From the NCBI RefSeq assembly GCF_013374095.1, contig NZ_AP022672.1, positions 434,001-498,000 of the forward strand: 64,000 nucleotides of DNA. The letters run 5' to 3'. This DNA is from Sphingomonas sp. HMP6. GTDB taxonomy: Bacteria > Pseudomonadota > Alphaproteobacteria > Sphingomonadales > Sphingomonadaceae. The position numbers and the translations under genes were made by a program. Position 1 is the first letter of the stretch, and each line of letters opens with the position of its first letter. Positions 41,348-50,198 of this stretch are shown here, in pieces. Below the pieces are notes generated by a model. The model worked only from the letters and a program-made list of their open reading frames with translations. It did no database searches and was not told where the DNA came from.

Positions 41348-42109
41348 TCAGCACGGCGGTTCTCCAACCATTTCGTAAGCGTAAGCGGCCAGCCCGAGCA
41401 CCATCATGCGGCGCGCGAATTCGATCACCGGGAAGCCGTCGCGGATGGCGGCGGATGCGATCGATGCCGGAATGATCGTCGGCGGCGCGGCGGCGGGCGG
41501 CGTCTCGTTGAGCCACAAGATCATCTGCTCGCGCGCGAGCCGACCGGGCATCACGTCTGCCTTCTCGGCCAATGCGTCCAGCTTCGCGAATTCCTCACCG
41601 GGCAACAGCACGTTGACGTGCCGGGGCCCTTTGATCGCCGTCACCGGCGGCCGCGGCATTTCCAAGCCTACGATCGGATGCGGGGCGACGACAGGCGCTG
41701 GTGCCGGTGCCGGGTTCTTGCATTCTGGCCGCACCGGGGCGGGCGAGAAACGAGGGCCCGGGGTAGCCGCGGCAGCTGGCGCGGGCCGGTTCCCGCCCAG
41801 AATTCGACGCATCTTGTCAGCGCGATCTTCAATCGGTTCGAGTGGCTTGGATACCGACCGGGAAACGGGTCGGGCCGGGGCGAAGCCCGCTTTCGCGTGG
41901 CCGAGCGTGATGACCCGGCTGGGGCCGAAACCTTTGATCGTGATCTTGCCAGCATCGGCTAGGTCGGCCAGCAGCCCGCGCGCGGATTCGAGGCTGGGCA
42001 GGTTGAACCGCTCGGCTATTTGCAGATCGGTCGGCAGCGGCTGCTTGTCGCCCATGTTGCCCGCGATCCAATCGAGCAAGCGTTGCTGGATGATCTTGGG
42101 ATGCGCCAT
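41348..42109 (-). CDS. Winged-helix phage regulator with C-terminal RHH-like segment
   Basis: A 253-aa protein. Residues 1-70 form a winged helix (IIQQRLLDWIAGNMGDKQPLPTDLQIAERF...ADAGKITIKGFG). A Pro/Ala linker follows, then a segment VNVLLPGEEFAKLDALAEKADVMPGRLAREQM that fits a ribbon-helix-helix. ATG overlaps the upstream stop (TAATG). Probably a DNA-binding early regulator or replication-origin binder. Confidence 0.7.
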   Translation of the reverse strand: MAHPKIIQQRLLDWIAGNMGDKQPLPTDLQIAERFNLPSLESARGLLADLADAGKITIKGFGPSRVITLGHAKAGFAPARPVSRSVSKPLEPIEDRADKMRRILGGNRPAPAAAATPGPRFSPAPVRPECKNPAPAPAPVVAPHPIVGLEMPRPPVTAIKGPRHVNVLLPGEEFAKLDALAEKADVMPGRLAREQMILWLNETPPAAAPPTIIPASIASAAIRDGFPVIEFARRMMVLGLAAYAYEMVGEPPC

Positions 42110-42570
42110 TATTCGGCTTGACCCGCGCTCGATATCGGAAGGAGTCGGGCAAGGATGCGATCAGCTGCAGCGCGCGCCGCTGGTTCGCCGGTATGGTCCA
42201 GCCCACCGCGCGCTGTGGCTGCGGCGATGATGCTTAAATCCTCAAGGCAGCCGGGGATCATCGTAACGAAATCCGGCCCTGCGGTTTCCTCGAATGGCGT
42301 TGCTCCACCGTACCCGGCCAGCGCGTTGATGCTGTTTATGGCGCGGCGCCCGATCACGAGCGCGACCGAAAGCGCGCGCGAGAGGGTTGGTTCCTTGCCC
42401 TCAAGCAGCCAGCCCTTGATCGTGCTGCACGAAACGCCGGATGCAACCGAGATGCTGTGAAGTGTCCAGCCCGATGCGGTCGCACCGGCAAACATAGCGC
42501 GCATGGTATCTGCGACCCTATTGGGACCGATAATCGCACTTTCAGATGCTGACTGCCCCCCCGACATCAT
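42109..42570 (-). CDS. HTH phage regulator (CII-like position)
   Basis: A 153-aa protein with a helix-turn-helix LHSISVASGVSCSTIKGWLLEGKEPT (about residues 37-62) and a helical C-terminus. It follows the Cro-like gene in the same transcript, where CII-type activators usually lie. Function assigned by position and HTH only. Confidence 0.7.
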   Translation of the reverse strand: MMSGGQSASESAIIGPNRVADTMRAMFAGATASGWTLHSISVASGVSCSTIKGWLLEGKEPTLSRALSVALVIGRRAINSINALAGYGGATPFEETAGPDFVTMIPGCLEDLSIIAAATARGGLDHTGEPAARAAADRILARLLPISSAGQAE

Positions 42571-42625
42571 TATGATCCCGGACTATGAACGAGGCTGCAC
42601 CCAGGATTGAAGAGACGAGCGCGGA

Positions 42626-42832
42626 TCACTCCGACGCCTCGAGCGGCTTTGCTTTCAGCGCGTCGATACCAGCGATCAGTTTGCGCAGCGTGTCGGTTCG
42701 GGTCGGTGATCCCGCCCTGATCCGCTCAATCTGTGCTTTGCTGATGCCGCTGGCTTTGACGAGATGACTGGTGCGTATGTCCGCAGCGGTCATCGTGGAG
42801 GCAAGCCATGTTGGGTCTAATACGTTTTCCAT
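42626..42832 (-). CDS. Cro-like HTH repressor
   Basis: A 68-aa protein with IRTSHLVKASGISKAQIERIRAGSPTRTDTLRKL, a Cro/CI-type helix-turn-helix. Divergent from the CI-like gene across one operator. The predicted -10 ends about 6 nt before ATG, so the mRNA may be leaderless. Confidence 0.78.
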   Translation of the reverse strand: MENVLDPTWLASTMTAADIRTSHLVKASGISKAQIERIRAGSPTRTDTLRKLIAGIDALKAKPLEASE

Positions 42833-42836
42833 ACCG

Positions 42837-42865
42837 CTCTATAATCCTCATAAATGAGGCTGCGC
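42837..42865. promoter_or_regulatory. Divergent switch promoter/operator
   Basis: The perfect dyad CCTCATAAATGAGG (42846-42859). Leftward: TTGCGC, 17-nt spacer holding the whole operator, TTATAG. Rightward: consensus TATAAT at 42840-42845, with the operator over the start of transcription. Confidence 0.65.
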
Positions 42866-42881
42866 AACCGGAGTTTGTGAG

Positions 42882-43370
42882 GTGACGCAAATTTATTCGG
42901 CAGCGGGTACTCTTGCGGCCATGCAAAACAGACAAAAAGAGATCGTAGCCTGGATGCAGGAAGTCATCGAACGGCGGGGGATAAGGCCCACCGCTTGGGC
43001 TGAACGCGCCCAGCTCGGGCGAGATACGGTAACGCGCGCGATGCGGGTGGATTTCCCCCACGTCACGTCCACTACGACATTGATGAAGCTGGCAGAATGT
43101 CTCGGCGAGGCGCTGCCGGGTCTGGCCGCGCGCCCCGCAATCTCGGTCGTTCCTAGTGTCGAGTCGCTAGAGAAAATTGTAGCGGAATTGCATCATGCAA
43201 TCCTTGGAAATCAACCGGTTCCGGCCGCAACGAACCGTCTGTTTGCCGAAGCCTTGCGAGACACGCTTCTACATCTCGAAGCTGAACCTGATGCGATAAA
43301 TGATCCTCGCTTGTCGGGTGCTCTAGCGCGAGTCGCAATTCGCTCGCGGCGGCCTCTAGGCGAGACGTAA
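42882..43370 (+). CDS. CI-like prophage repressor candidate
   Basis: A 162-aa protein with a helix-turn-helix GIRPTAWAERAQLGRDTVTRAMRVDFP (about 33-59) and a helical C-terminal domain without the LexA-type peptidase motifs. GTG at 42882 has GGAG 8 nt upstream; an ATG at 42921 is the alternative. Divergent from the Cro-like gene. Lack of a self-cleavage domain fits control by the antirepressor at 16.8 kb and not by RecA. Confidence 0.75.
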   Translation: MTQIYSAAGTLAAMQNRQKEIVAWMQEVIERRGIRPTAWAERAQLGRDTVTRAMRVDFPHVTSTTTLMKLAECLGEALPGLAARPAISVVPSVESLEKIVAELHHAILGNQPVPAATNRLFAEALRDTLLHLEAEPDAINDPRLSGALARVAIRSRRPLGET

Positions 43371-43472
43371 GAAAGAAACTAAACAACCGACCAGCTGACA
43401 TTTTTTGTTTTCCCCTTCGACTAAAGTAGGACCGCGACCGCGTGTAGGAAAGTAAAAAAAGCGCCAAAACGC

Positions 43473-43508
43473 CTCATAAATGTTGTTTACATAGTCTCAC
43501 TAATGCGT
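43473..43508. promoter_or_regulatory. Degenerate operator pair upstream of the early operon
   Basis: CCTCATAAATGTTG (43473-43486) and TCTCACTAATGCGT (43495-43508) match one side of the switch palindrome. They lie 50-80 bp upstream of the first gene of the rightward operon; no strong -10 seen. Confidence 0.35.
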
Positions 43509-43554
43509 CATACCATTCCCACGGCCCAAGGAATTTGGGCTGGGGAGACGAGGA

Positions 43555-43776
43555 ATGCCTACCACAGCTACCGCAGGAACAGCCCGCCAGACGGGTGCTG
43601 ATCCGGCCACCCCCACAGCGACGATCGAGTTCAACATCTGCAATTCGCGGATGCCGTGGTTGCTCCGTCGGTACGGCGCCCGGCACGGGACGATCGCGCG
43701 CGGCGTCCCGGCCAGCTTCGCGACCGAGGCCGATGCGATCGCAGCGCGCGATGCCTGGATCGGAAGCGGCCAGTGA
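43555..43776 (+). CDS. Hypothetical early protein (73 aa)
   Basis: ATG after GGGGAGACGAGGA. A start-associated-sequence-like stretch (CCTACCACAG) lies inside its first codons. C-terminal ASFATEADAIAARDAWIGSG is a common small-protein motif. Function unknown. Confidence 0.6.
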   Translation: MPTTATAGTARQTGADPATPTATIEFNICNSRMPWLLRRYGARHGTIARGVPASFATEADAIAARDAWIGSGQ

Positions 43777-43865
43777 CCCGCCGCACCATGACGCAGGTCA
43801 CCGCGTTCTACGCCGGAATCGCCACGGTCATCCTGATCGCCCTCCTGGTCGGGGTCCGTTTCTAA
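43773..43865 (+). CDS. Small membrane protein (30 aa)
   Basis: GTG overlaps the upstream stop and its stop overlaps the next ATG (TAATG). Encodes one transmembrane helix (AFYAGIATVILIALLVGV). Confidence 0.5.
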   Translation: MTRRTMTQVTAFYAGIATVILIALLVGVRF

Positions 43866-44134
43866 TGTCGGACCATGACGGCAACATCAGCGGGCGCGGC
43901 CTCCGGTTTCTCGAAACCGAGGTCGGCGCACGGCTCGCGAACGAGAAGTGGTTGGCGGCGATCAACGATCTGATCGCGTACCACCGGACGCGCGCCGATC
44001 AGCATGAGGCGGAAATAACCCGGCTTCTCGCCGGGATGGCCGAGCGCCAGCGCGCCGATGCCGAGTTCGAGGCGGCTTGGAACGCGATGACGTACCGCGA
44101 GGCGGTCGCGTTTCAGCAGGGGCGGGCATCGTGA
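43865..44134 (+). CDS. Hypothetical early protein (89 aa)
   Basis: MSDHDGNISGRGLRFLETEVGARLANEKWLAAINDLIAYHRTRADQHEAEITRLLAG: helical, possible coiled coil. TAATG start overlap, GTGA end overlap. Confidence 0.65.
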   Translation: MSDHDGNISGRGLRFLETEVGARLANEKWLAAINDLIAYHRTRADQHEAEITRLLAGMAERQRADAEFEAAWNAMTYREAVAFQQGRAS

Positions 44135-44373
44135 GCGACCATCTGTATCCCAAGGATGCCAAGGCGCTTGCCTCCGATCCCACTGCTCTGACCGACGAAA
44201 AGTTAGCCGAGTGCTGGAAGTCGATCGCCGGTCAGATCAGTTATCTCCACGCCGACGACTATGGCGGTGACTGGAAGCTGGTGCCGCTCTGGCGCCCGGC
44301 GCTGGACGCGTTTGACGCGGAGCATGACTGGCGCGGGTTGCCGCGTCCCAGCCGCGCGGGCTTCCTGTTGTGA
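44131..44373 (+). CDS. Hypothetical early protein (80 aa)
   Basis: GTG start in overlap. LTDEKLAECWKSIAGQISYLHADDYGGDWKLVPLWRPALDAF; unknown. Stop overlaps the next ATG (TGATG). Confidence 0.6.
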   Translation: MSDHLYPKDAKALASDPTALTDEKLAECWKSIAGQISYLHADDYGGDWKLVPLWRPALDAFDAEHDWRGLPRPSRAGFLL

Positions 44374-44531
44374 TGGGCGCGCCGATTTCTACCCCGGATC
44401 AGGTGCGCGGCGCGATCCAGTTCCTCGCCTCCGATACCCGGTGCAGCGAGCGCGAGCGCGCGGCGCTGCGCGACCTGCGCGAGCACGGCACCGACCCGGT
44501 GCTCGCGCGGTTGCGGGCGCTGCTGCGATGA
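44373..44531 (+). CDS. Small hypothetical protein (52 aa)
   Basis: Overlaps both neighbours (TGATG and ATGA). Helical, Arg/Leu-rich: VRGAIQFLASDTRCSERERAAL. Confidence 0.5.
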   Translation: MGAPISTPDQVRGAIQFLASDTRCSERERAALRDLREHGTDPVLARLRALLR

Positions 44532-44917
44532 CCCGCGCCTATCTCGATTACACCGTCCGCCGCGAGGCCGCGCCGGTCGCCGGGTTTAATCCCGACGTCC
44601 CGATCGTCGGCCATTACCGCATGAAGATGCGCAGCGGCGGCGTCTTTGTCGGCGTCCGCGTTTGGTTCGGCGCGCCGACCGACCCTGACACCGGCGAGGA
44701 ACTCGACCGGTCCCACCGTTGGCAAGCGACCGAGAACGGTCGGCCGGTGGATCTGGAGCGGGTGTGGCCGCGCTGCGCCGAGGACCAAATTACAGAATCC
44801 GAGGCCGCGCACCTGATCGCGGTCGAGGCATGGGCAAAGCAAAACGCGCCGAACAGCGCGCTCGCCAATCCCAAACGCAGGATCGACCTGCTCACCGAAG
44901 TCTTGCCGGAATGGTGA
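44528..44917 (+). CDS. Hypothetical phage protein (129 aa)
   Basis: MTRAYLDYTVRREAAPVAGFNPDVPIVGHYRMKMRSGGVFVGVRVWFGAPTDPDTGEELDRSHRW: a beta-rich domain seen in phage early proteins of unknown function, with a helical tail. Confidence 0.7.
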   Translation: MTRAYLDYTVRREAAPVAGFNPDVPIVGHYRMKMRSGGVFVGVRVWFGAPTDPDTGEELDRSHRWQATENGRPVDLERVWPRCAEDQITESEAAHLIAVEAWAKQNAPNSALANPKRRIDLLTEVLPEW

Positions 44918-44947
44918 CGGCGCAACCTACCACAAAGGAACGATGAC

Positions 44948-45925
44948 ATGGCTTTGAACGACCCCAACGATCGCATCGGAATCGGCGCAAATGAGCCGCC
45001 CCTGGAAGATCGCACGCTGCTCGCCTTCGACGAGGCGCTGAACCTCAACCACGAAGGGCTGATCGAGCGGATCGCTGCGATGAAGCTGCGCGCCGACGTG
45101 GCTGGACCCTGCAAGAACGACGACGATGCGGGCAAGATGGGTGACTTCTACCGGATGACCGTCGTGGCCGCGAAAGCGATCGAGGGCGAGCGCGAAGCCC
45201 TCAACCGCCCGCTGCTGACAACGCAGCGCGCGCTAAAGGCGCGGGCCGATGCGCTCGCGCTCGATGCCACGAACGCCGGGATCAAGGTCAAGCGGCTGCT
45301 CGATACCTATGTCGCGGACAAGATCGAAAAGGCCCGGATCGAAGCGGCGCGCGTCGCAGAGATTGAGCGCCAGGCACAGGCCGCGCGGCAGAAGGTGATC
45401 GACGAGGCCAACGCCGCCGCGCTCGCCAAGGTCGAAGCTGAGCGGAAGCGGTTGCAGGATATCGAGGACGCCCGCGTCGAGGCGGAGCGCGTCCGGCTGC
45501 AAGCGATCGCCGATGCGGAGGCCGAGGCGAAGCGCGTGGCGCTCCAAGCCCAAGAGGAAGCCGCCGCCGCCGCCGAGGCCCGCGAGGTCAAGGCTGTGGT
45601 GGTCGAGGCGGCTGTGGTCGAGGTTACCGCCGAGGTGATCGAGGTCGAGGCCGCGCCGATCATCGCCGCTGCTCCGGTGTTCACGCACACCGCCGCCCCG
45701 GTCAGTCGGATGCAGGGCGATTTCGGCGCCAGGGTGTCGGCTGTCGTGACGTGGCATGTTGAAATCGAGAATATCCGGCAGGTGCCCGACCTCTACTTGA
45801 AGAACGAGGCGATCCTCGAGGCGCTGCGCAAGATCATCCTACCCTCGGTGCGCGGCGGGCTCAAGCTACGCGAGATCAAGGGCTGCCGGATCTATTCGAC
45901 CACCGGCACCGCGGTGCGCGGCTGA
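44948..45925 (+). CDS. Coiled-coil protein upstream of recT
   Basis: A 325-aa protein with a long Ala/Glu/Arg coiled coil (about residues 110-215) and a C-terminal domain with VVTWHVEIENIRQVPDLYL. Start-associated sequence ACCTACCACAAAGGA 8 nt before ATG. Similar proteins lie beside recT or bet genes and may help recombination; unproven. Confidence 0.75.
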   Translation: MALNDPNDRIGIGANEPPLEDRTLLAFDEALNLNHEGLIERIAAMKLRADVAGPCKNDDDAGKMGDFYRMTVVAAKAIEGEREALNRPLLTTQRALKARADALALDATNAGIKVKRLLDTYVADKIEKARIEAARVAEIERQAQAARQKVIDEANAAALAKVEAERKRLQDIEDARVEAERVRLQAIADAEAEAKRVALQAQEEAAAAAEAREVKAVVVEAAVVEVTAEVIEVEAAPIIAAAPVFTHTAAPVSRMQGDFGARVSAVVTWHVEIENIRQVPDLYLKNEAILEALRKIILPSVRGGLKLREIKGCRIYSTTGTAVRG

Positions 45926-46266
45926 TGGCGCTGCGCGGCTGGAAATATACGCCGGGCAAACCGGACAAGCGCTCTCCGGCGCAGAAGATCGCGCATCAAC
46001 GCGCGTTCCAGATATTCCAGCTGCGCGGCCTTTACGCGCTTTCCTACCGGCTGACCGGCGTTCGACGCAAAGCGGTCCAGCTGTTGATCGATCAGGAGTT
46101 GGCGCTTCATGGCGCGGAAACCGAGGGAGCGCGCGAGGCGGTGCGCGCGGCCGAGCGGGAAGCGCAACACCGTATCGACACCGCCGCCTTGGCCCAGCGC
46201 GCATTCTTCCTCGTCGACACGATCCTGACCCTGCTTGATCCGAAACGCGACCAGATCCCTTTCTGA
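45925..46266 (+). CDS. Hypothetical protein (113 aa)
   Basis: TGATG start overlap. Basic N-terminus and a helical body (ALSYRLTGVRRKAVQLLIDQELALHG). Lies between the coiled-coil gene and recT. Confidence 0.6.
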   Translation: MALRGWKYTPGKPDKRSPAQKIAHQRAFQIFQLRGLYALSYRLTGVRRKAVQLLIDQELALHGAETEGAREAVRAAEREAQHRIDTAALAQRAFFLVDTILTLLDPKRDQIPF

Positions 46267-46289
46267 CCCTGCCATAATGGAGAACTGAT

Positions 46290-47300
46290 ATGACTACCGA
46301 AGCAGCACAAGCGCCGTCCTTTGAAGAACTCGAGCGCGCGAAGGACCGCGAAATCGTCCGCGAGGAACGCCGCTCGATGGCGTTGATCGAGGCGCAAGAT
46401 GTCACCACCTCGGCGCTGCGCACCACCTTCCTGCCGCAGAACATGACCGAGGCGATGCAATTCGCCAAGATGATGGCGAACAGCAACTTTGTCCCCGCCC
46501 ACCTTCGCGGGAAGGAAGGGGACTGCATGGCGGTCTTGATGATTTCGATGCGGTGGGGAATGGACCCGTTCGCAGTCGCCCTGAAAACCTATTTTGTGAA
46601 GGACGGCGCGCCGCCGGCGTTCGAGGCGCAGCTGGTCAATGCCGTCGTCAACAGCAGCAACGCGCTATCCGGGCGGCTCCGGATCCAGTGGGAAGGTGAG
46701 GGCGAGAAGCTGCGGACGACGGTGAGCGGCTATCTGCGCGCCGACCCCGATGATTTGAAGGTGCGGACGCAATCGATCGCGCGCGTCACGACCCGCAATT
46801 CGCCGCTCTGGAAAACCGATCCGGAACAGCAGCACGCCTATCTCCTGACGCGGGCTTGGGCACGCCTCTACTGCCCGGAGGTGTTGCTCGGCGTCTATAC
46901 GCCGGACGAACTGGACATCGAGCCGGAGCGCGCGCGCAACGTCACGCCGATGCCGCGCCGCGGTCAACTGCCCGACCTGCCCGAAGAACCGTTTGATCCA
47001 GCAACGGGCGAGGTCGAAAAGCCCGCCGCGCACATCGATGTCCCGGCAACCGAGGAGAGCGAGCGCGCGCTCGACAGGGAACGGCTGGCCGCGATGCAGC
47101 GGGGTGAGGTCGATGCGGTGCCCGACGACGTTATCAACGACTTCTACAACCGCCTGAACGCGGCGAAGATGATCGGCGATGTGCTGGGCGTGGAGAGCGA
47201 TTTCGCGCGATGCCGCGACGGTGTTGATGAGGACGTGGCGCTCGCCCTGGACGACGAAATCGCAGCGGGCAAGGTCCGCTATAAGCGGCAAGCGGCGTGA
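46290..47300 (+). CDS. recT: RecT-family ssDNA annealing protein
   Basis: A 336-aa protein. EAMQFAKMMANSNFVPAHLRGKEGDCMAVL is the RecT core; SMRWGMDPFAVALKTYFVKDGAP and the AYLLTRAWARLYCPEVLLG block complete it. It anneals complementary ssDNA during phage recombination. A degenerate start-associated sequence lies upstream. No cognate exonuclease is visible next to it. Confidence 0.9.
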   Translation: MTTEAAQAPSFEELERAKDREIVREERRSMALIEAQDVTTSALRTTFLPQNMTEAMQFAKMMANSNFVPAHLRGKEGDCMAVLMISMRWGMDPFAVALKTYFVKDGAPPAFEAQLVNAVVNSSNALSGRLRIQWEGEGEKLRTTVSGYLRADPDDLKVRTQSIARVTTRNSPLWKTDPEQQHAYLLTRAWARLYCPEVLLGVYTPDELDIEPERARNVTPMPRRGQLPDLPEEPFDPATGEVEKPAAHIDVPATEESERALDRERLAAMQRGEVDAVPDDVINDFYNRLNAAKMIGDVLGVESDFARCRDGVDEDVALALDDEIAAGKVRYKRQAA

Positions 47301-47536
47301 TGGTCGCCGATGTCAAATCCTTCCCGGGGGATTTCCGGGTCTTGCCGCTGGCGGGCCGCACCGTTTCGATGCGGCTCGACGGTGCCACCATTCCGGACCA
47401 GCGGCACGGCACTCAAACCGAGGCAATAACCGAGGCCCGCAAACTTAGCGCACACTTTCCCGGCACCACCTTTCTGGTGATCCGGGAGGTGGCGCGGGTG
47501 AAGCATATCGACAGCTCAACCGAAGGGACAGCATAA
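47297..47536 (+). CDS. Hypothetical protein (79 aa)
   Basis: GTG/ATG start in overlap with the recT stop. DFRVLPLAGRTVSMRLDGATIPDQRHGTQTEAIT...; small beta-rich protein, unknown. Confidence 0.65.
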   Translation: MMVADVKSFPGDFRVLPLAGRTVSMRLDGATIPDQRHGTQTEAITEARKLSAHFPGTTFLVIREVARVKHIDSSTEGTA

Positions 47537-47781
47537 TGGCACCACTTCAAATCGTGGCGGTCGAGGCATGGCGCGACAGCGCGGGAACGCTTCATTCCAG
47601 CAAAGAAGCGGCGCTCACCGTGGAAGTCGAGAAGGCTCTTGGCCGGATCGGCAACGGTGGCAGCGAAAGCATGACGCCGGGGCTGGCGCGCAAGATCATC
47701 GACAATCGCGACGTCCTGCTACCGCTGTTCGATGCGTTTGGTCCGATTGAGCGGGCGGTCGCGGAGTGTTCGTCGACGTGA
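47536..47781 (+). CDS. Hypothetical protein (81 aa)
   Basis: TAATG start overlap. Contains MTPGLARKIIDNRDVLLPLFDAF. Overlaps the HerA-like gene start by 16 nt. Unknown function. Confidence 0.65.
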   Translation: MAPLQIVAVEAWRDSAGTLHSSKEAALTVEVEKALGRIGNGGSESMTPGLARKIIDNRDVLLPLFDAFGPIERAVAECSST

Positions 47782-49535
47782 CCGCCATCATCGGTGCTAC
47801 CGACGACGGCACTCCGATCACCATCGATATGGACGAGGTGGTCGGCTCGCACATCGGCATCATCGCGAACAGCGGCGGCGGCAAGTCTGGGCTTGTCCGC
47901 CGCTTGCTCGAGGAAACCCACGGCAAGATTCAGCATATCGTGCTGGACATCGAGGATGATTTTTACACGCTTCGAGAGCGCTTCGATTACGTCATCGCCG
48001 GGGGCGACGGGGCCGATATCCCGGCCACGATGAACAACCCGGAGAAGCTGGCGCTCGACGCGCTGACCCACAAATATTCGCTGATCGTGCAGCTGAACGA
48101 TCTGGGCGAGGATGCACCCGAGTTCGTCGGGCGGTTCCTTAACGCCATGATTTCGGCACCGCGCGATCTGTGGGGGCCGTGCTTGGTGGTGGTCGACGAA
48201 GCTCACCACTTCGCGCCGTCCGAAGGCTCGACGCTTGGATCGAAGGGCGTCAAGGCGCTGACCGGTCGCGGCCGCAAGCGTGGCTTTACCGCCGTCATCG
48301 CGAGCCAGCGCATGACCAAGGTCAGCGCCGACGTGCGCGGCGACCTCTTGAACTGGATGCTGGGCCGGGTCGGTCAGACGCTCGACCGCAACGTCATCGC
48401 CGACCAGCTGGGGTTCACGCCAGCCGAGGGTCGGTTGAAGCTGCGCATGGAAAAGCGCGAATTCTGGGGATTTGGCCCGGCGATCGCCGCCGAGCCGGTC
48501 TTGTTCAAGGTGGCCGATGTCCACACCACGATGGTCAAATCCGGCCAGGCCAAGCTCCCGACGCCGCCCGCGCCGGAAGCGTTGCGCGAGATCCTTGCCG
48601 CGATGGCGGCCGCCGCAGTCGCGCCGGTGCCCGATCAGGTTGCCGACCCCGGCAAAGCGATCGCGCTGGCGTCGGGCGAAGCCGCCGAGCTGGCAATCCT
48701 TCGTGCCCGCAACGACGAATGGACGATCGAGCAAGCCGTCGGCCAGCGCCAGCTTGAGGAATTGACCGGCCAGCGTGACGCCTTCGAACAGCGCGCGCTC
48801 CAAGCCGAGGACCTGCTCGCCGAAATCGTGAGCGCGTCCCGCCTGTTTGAAAAGGCATGGCGCGATGCCGGTGAGATGTGGGGCTACATCGATGTCCATG
48901 TCCACGGTGCCGAAGTCCATCTCGACGCCAATGGCTGGATCAAGCCGGGCGATCTGGACGCCAAGACAGGCTGTGCCGATGACGCTGCCTTCTCGACCAC
49001 GCCTGTTGAGGTGGTGCGCGCAGCCGCCGAACGGATCGCGAAGCAGGTCGCGGAACCCCGGAAAACCGTGCCCGCGACCGCCGCAAGGGGTGGTGCTCCC
49101 AAGGCGGCAATCGAGATGGCCGACCTTCTCGACCGCGTGAACCCGGCGAAGCTGACATGGCCGCAGGTCGCCCAGATGACGGGCCGCGCGGCCACCGGCG
49201 GCAGCTTCAACACCGCCCGGAAATGGCTGCTGGCGAGCGGGCGAATCGTCGTCGATGGCGAGTTCATCCGGTCGGCCCAGCCCGATCCGATCGGCATGAC
49301 GCGGGAAAGCGCGCTCCGGCTGTGGAAGTCCGTTCTTACCGGCGTCGCGCCGCGCATGATCGCCGCGCTCGAGCACAGTGCGCAAACCGTGGCCGACCTT
49401 GCGGCGGGGCTTGGTGCAGCACCGCGCGGCGGCAGCTGGAACACCGGGCTCGCACAGCTTCGGCGGAACGGTGTGGCCGAGCTGATCGGCGATCGCTGGG
49501 CGCTGTGCCGCCCGTTACCGGGCGAAGCGCCATGA
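47766..49535 (+). CDS. HerA/FtsK-like ATPase (DUF87) with C-terminal winged helices
   Basis: A 589-aa protein. Walker A ANSGGGKSGLVRRLLEE near residue 35-50, Walker B VVVDEAHHFAP near 139-150, arginine-containing segment RGRKRGFTAVIASQRMTKV. After a coiled coil (330-370) come two tandem GSFNTA/GSWNTG modules (about 475 and 560) that look like winged helices. HerA-type ATPases act as DNA translocases with nucleases; here it could drive recombination with RecT. Confidence 0.82.
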   Translation: MFVDVTAIIGATDDGTPITIDMDEVVGSHIGIIANSGGGKSGLVRRLLEETHGKIQHIVLDIEDDFYTLRERFDYVIAGGDGADIPATMNNPEKLALDALTHKYSLIVQLNDLGEDAPEFVGRFLNAMISAPRDLWGPCLVVVDEAHHFAPSEGSTLGSKGVKALTGRGRKRGFTAVIASQRMTKVSADVRGDLLNWMLGRVGQTLDRNVIADQLGFTPAEGRLKLRMEKREFWGFGPAIAAEPVLFKVADVHTTMVKSGQAKLPTPPAPEALREILAAMAAAAVAPVPDQVADPGKAIALASGEAAELAILRARNDEWTIEQAVGQRQLEELTGQRDAFEQRALQAEDLLAEIVSASRLFEKAWRDAGEMWGYIDVHVHGAEVHLDANGWIKPGDLDAKTGCADDAAFSTTPVEVVRAAAERIAKQVAEPRKTVPATAARGGAPKAAIEMADLLDRVNPAKLTWPQVAQMTGRAATGGSFNTARKWLLASGRIVVDGEFIRSAQPDPIGMTRESALRLWKSVLTGVAPRMIAALEHSAQTVADLAAGLGAAPRGGSWNTGLAQLRRNGVAELIGDRWALCRPLPGEAP

Positions 49536-49819
49536 CGCCGACGTTCACCAGCTGCGGCAAGCAAGTGCTGCGCGATGGTAAAGACTTCGCCCAAGGATCG
49601 TCGATCGAGGCGGCGGAAGCGATCTGCGCCGCGCTCGCCAGCCGTGCCGCGCCAAACCTCAAGCGCGATGTCCTCGCCACTGGCCTTCGCGCGCTGTCGG
49701 TTCTGACCACTGAAATCGCGGCATCGATGAACAACCCTGCGCAAGGCGCGCTCCGCAAGACGTTCGTCGACGCCGCCATTCTGACCTTTGATGCCGCAAA
49801 GGAATTATCTGATGGGTGA
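49532..49819 (+). CDS. Hypothetical protein, duplicated gene copy 1
   Basis: A 95-aa protein, MTPTFTSCGKQVLRDGKDFAQGSSIEAAEA at its N-terminus, helical throughout. A nearly identical copy is at 51946-52233. Starts in an ATGA overlap with the ATPase gene. Confidence 0.75.
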   Translation: MTPTFTSCGKQVLRDGKDFAQGSSIEAAEAICAALASRAAPNLKRDVLATGLRALSVLTTEIAASMNNPAQGALRKTFVDAAILTFDAAKELSDG

Positions 49820-50198
49820 CGCACAACGGCATGGCACCGTTACCGGTTCCGTAGGAATCCTCAACGTCGGCGCCGGCGACACAAAGCTGGTGTTCGACAA
49901 TACCGACCCGGCCGAAACCGCGCGGTCAGCGGCGATCGTCAAAGACATGATCCGTCGGGGCTTCGTTCTGCTGATCGAGGTCGGTCGGAATGAGAAGGGT
50001 CCGATCTATCAGCGCGCCCACGATTTCGATGCAGAAACCGTCGAATACATCGTCGCCGGTGCCCCTACCACCAAGGAACCCAAGAGCCATGAGCAAAAAC
50101 CGCCAGTCCCGGCGCGCCCACGTCGCCAAGCAAAAGCGCAACGCATCCCCGCCAGTTCGACCAACGCCGTCGCCGTCGCGCGGACTGCGGGCGGTTAG
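49812..50198 (+). CDS. Hypothetical protein (128 aa)
   Basis: Beta-alpha protein VTGSVGILNVGAGDTKLVFDNTDPAETARSAAIVKDMIRRGF then a basic tail. The C-terminal third overlaps the next gene by 110 nt in another frame, an unusually long overlap. Confidence 0.7.
   Translation: MGDAQRHGTVTGSVGILNVGAGDTKLVFDNTDPAETARSAAIVKDMIRRGFVLLIEVGRNEKGPIYQRAHDFDAETVEYIVAGAPTTKEPKSHEQKPPVPARPRRQAKAQRIPASSTNAVAVARTAGG

Noticed and set aside
47592..49385. 597-aa minus-strand ORF
   Set aside because: Complement of the HerA-like ATPase, whose Walker motifs are on the plus strand.
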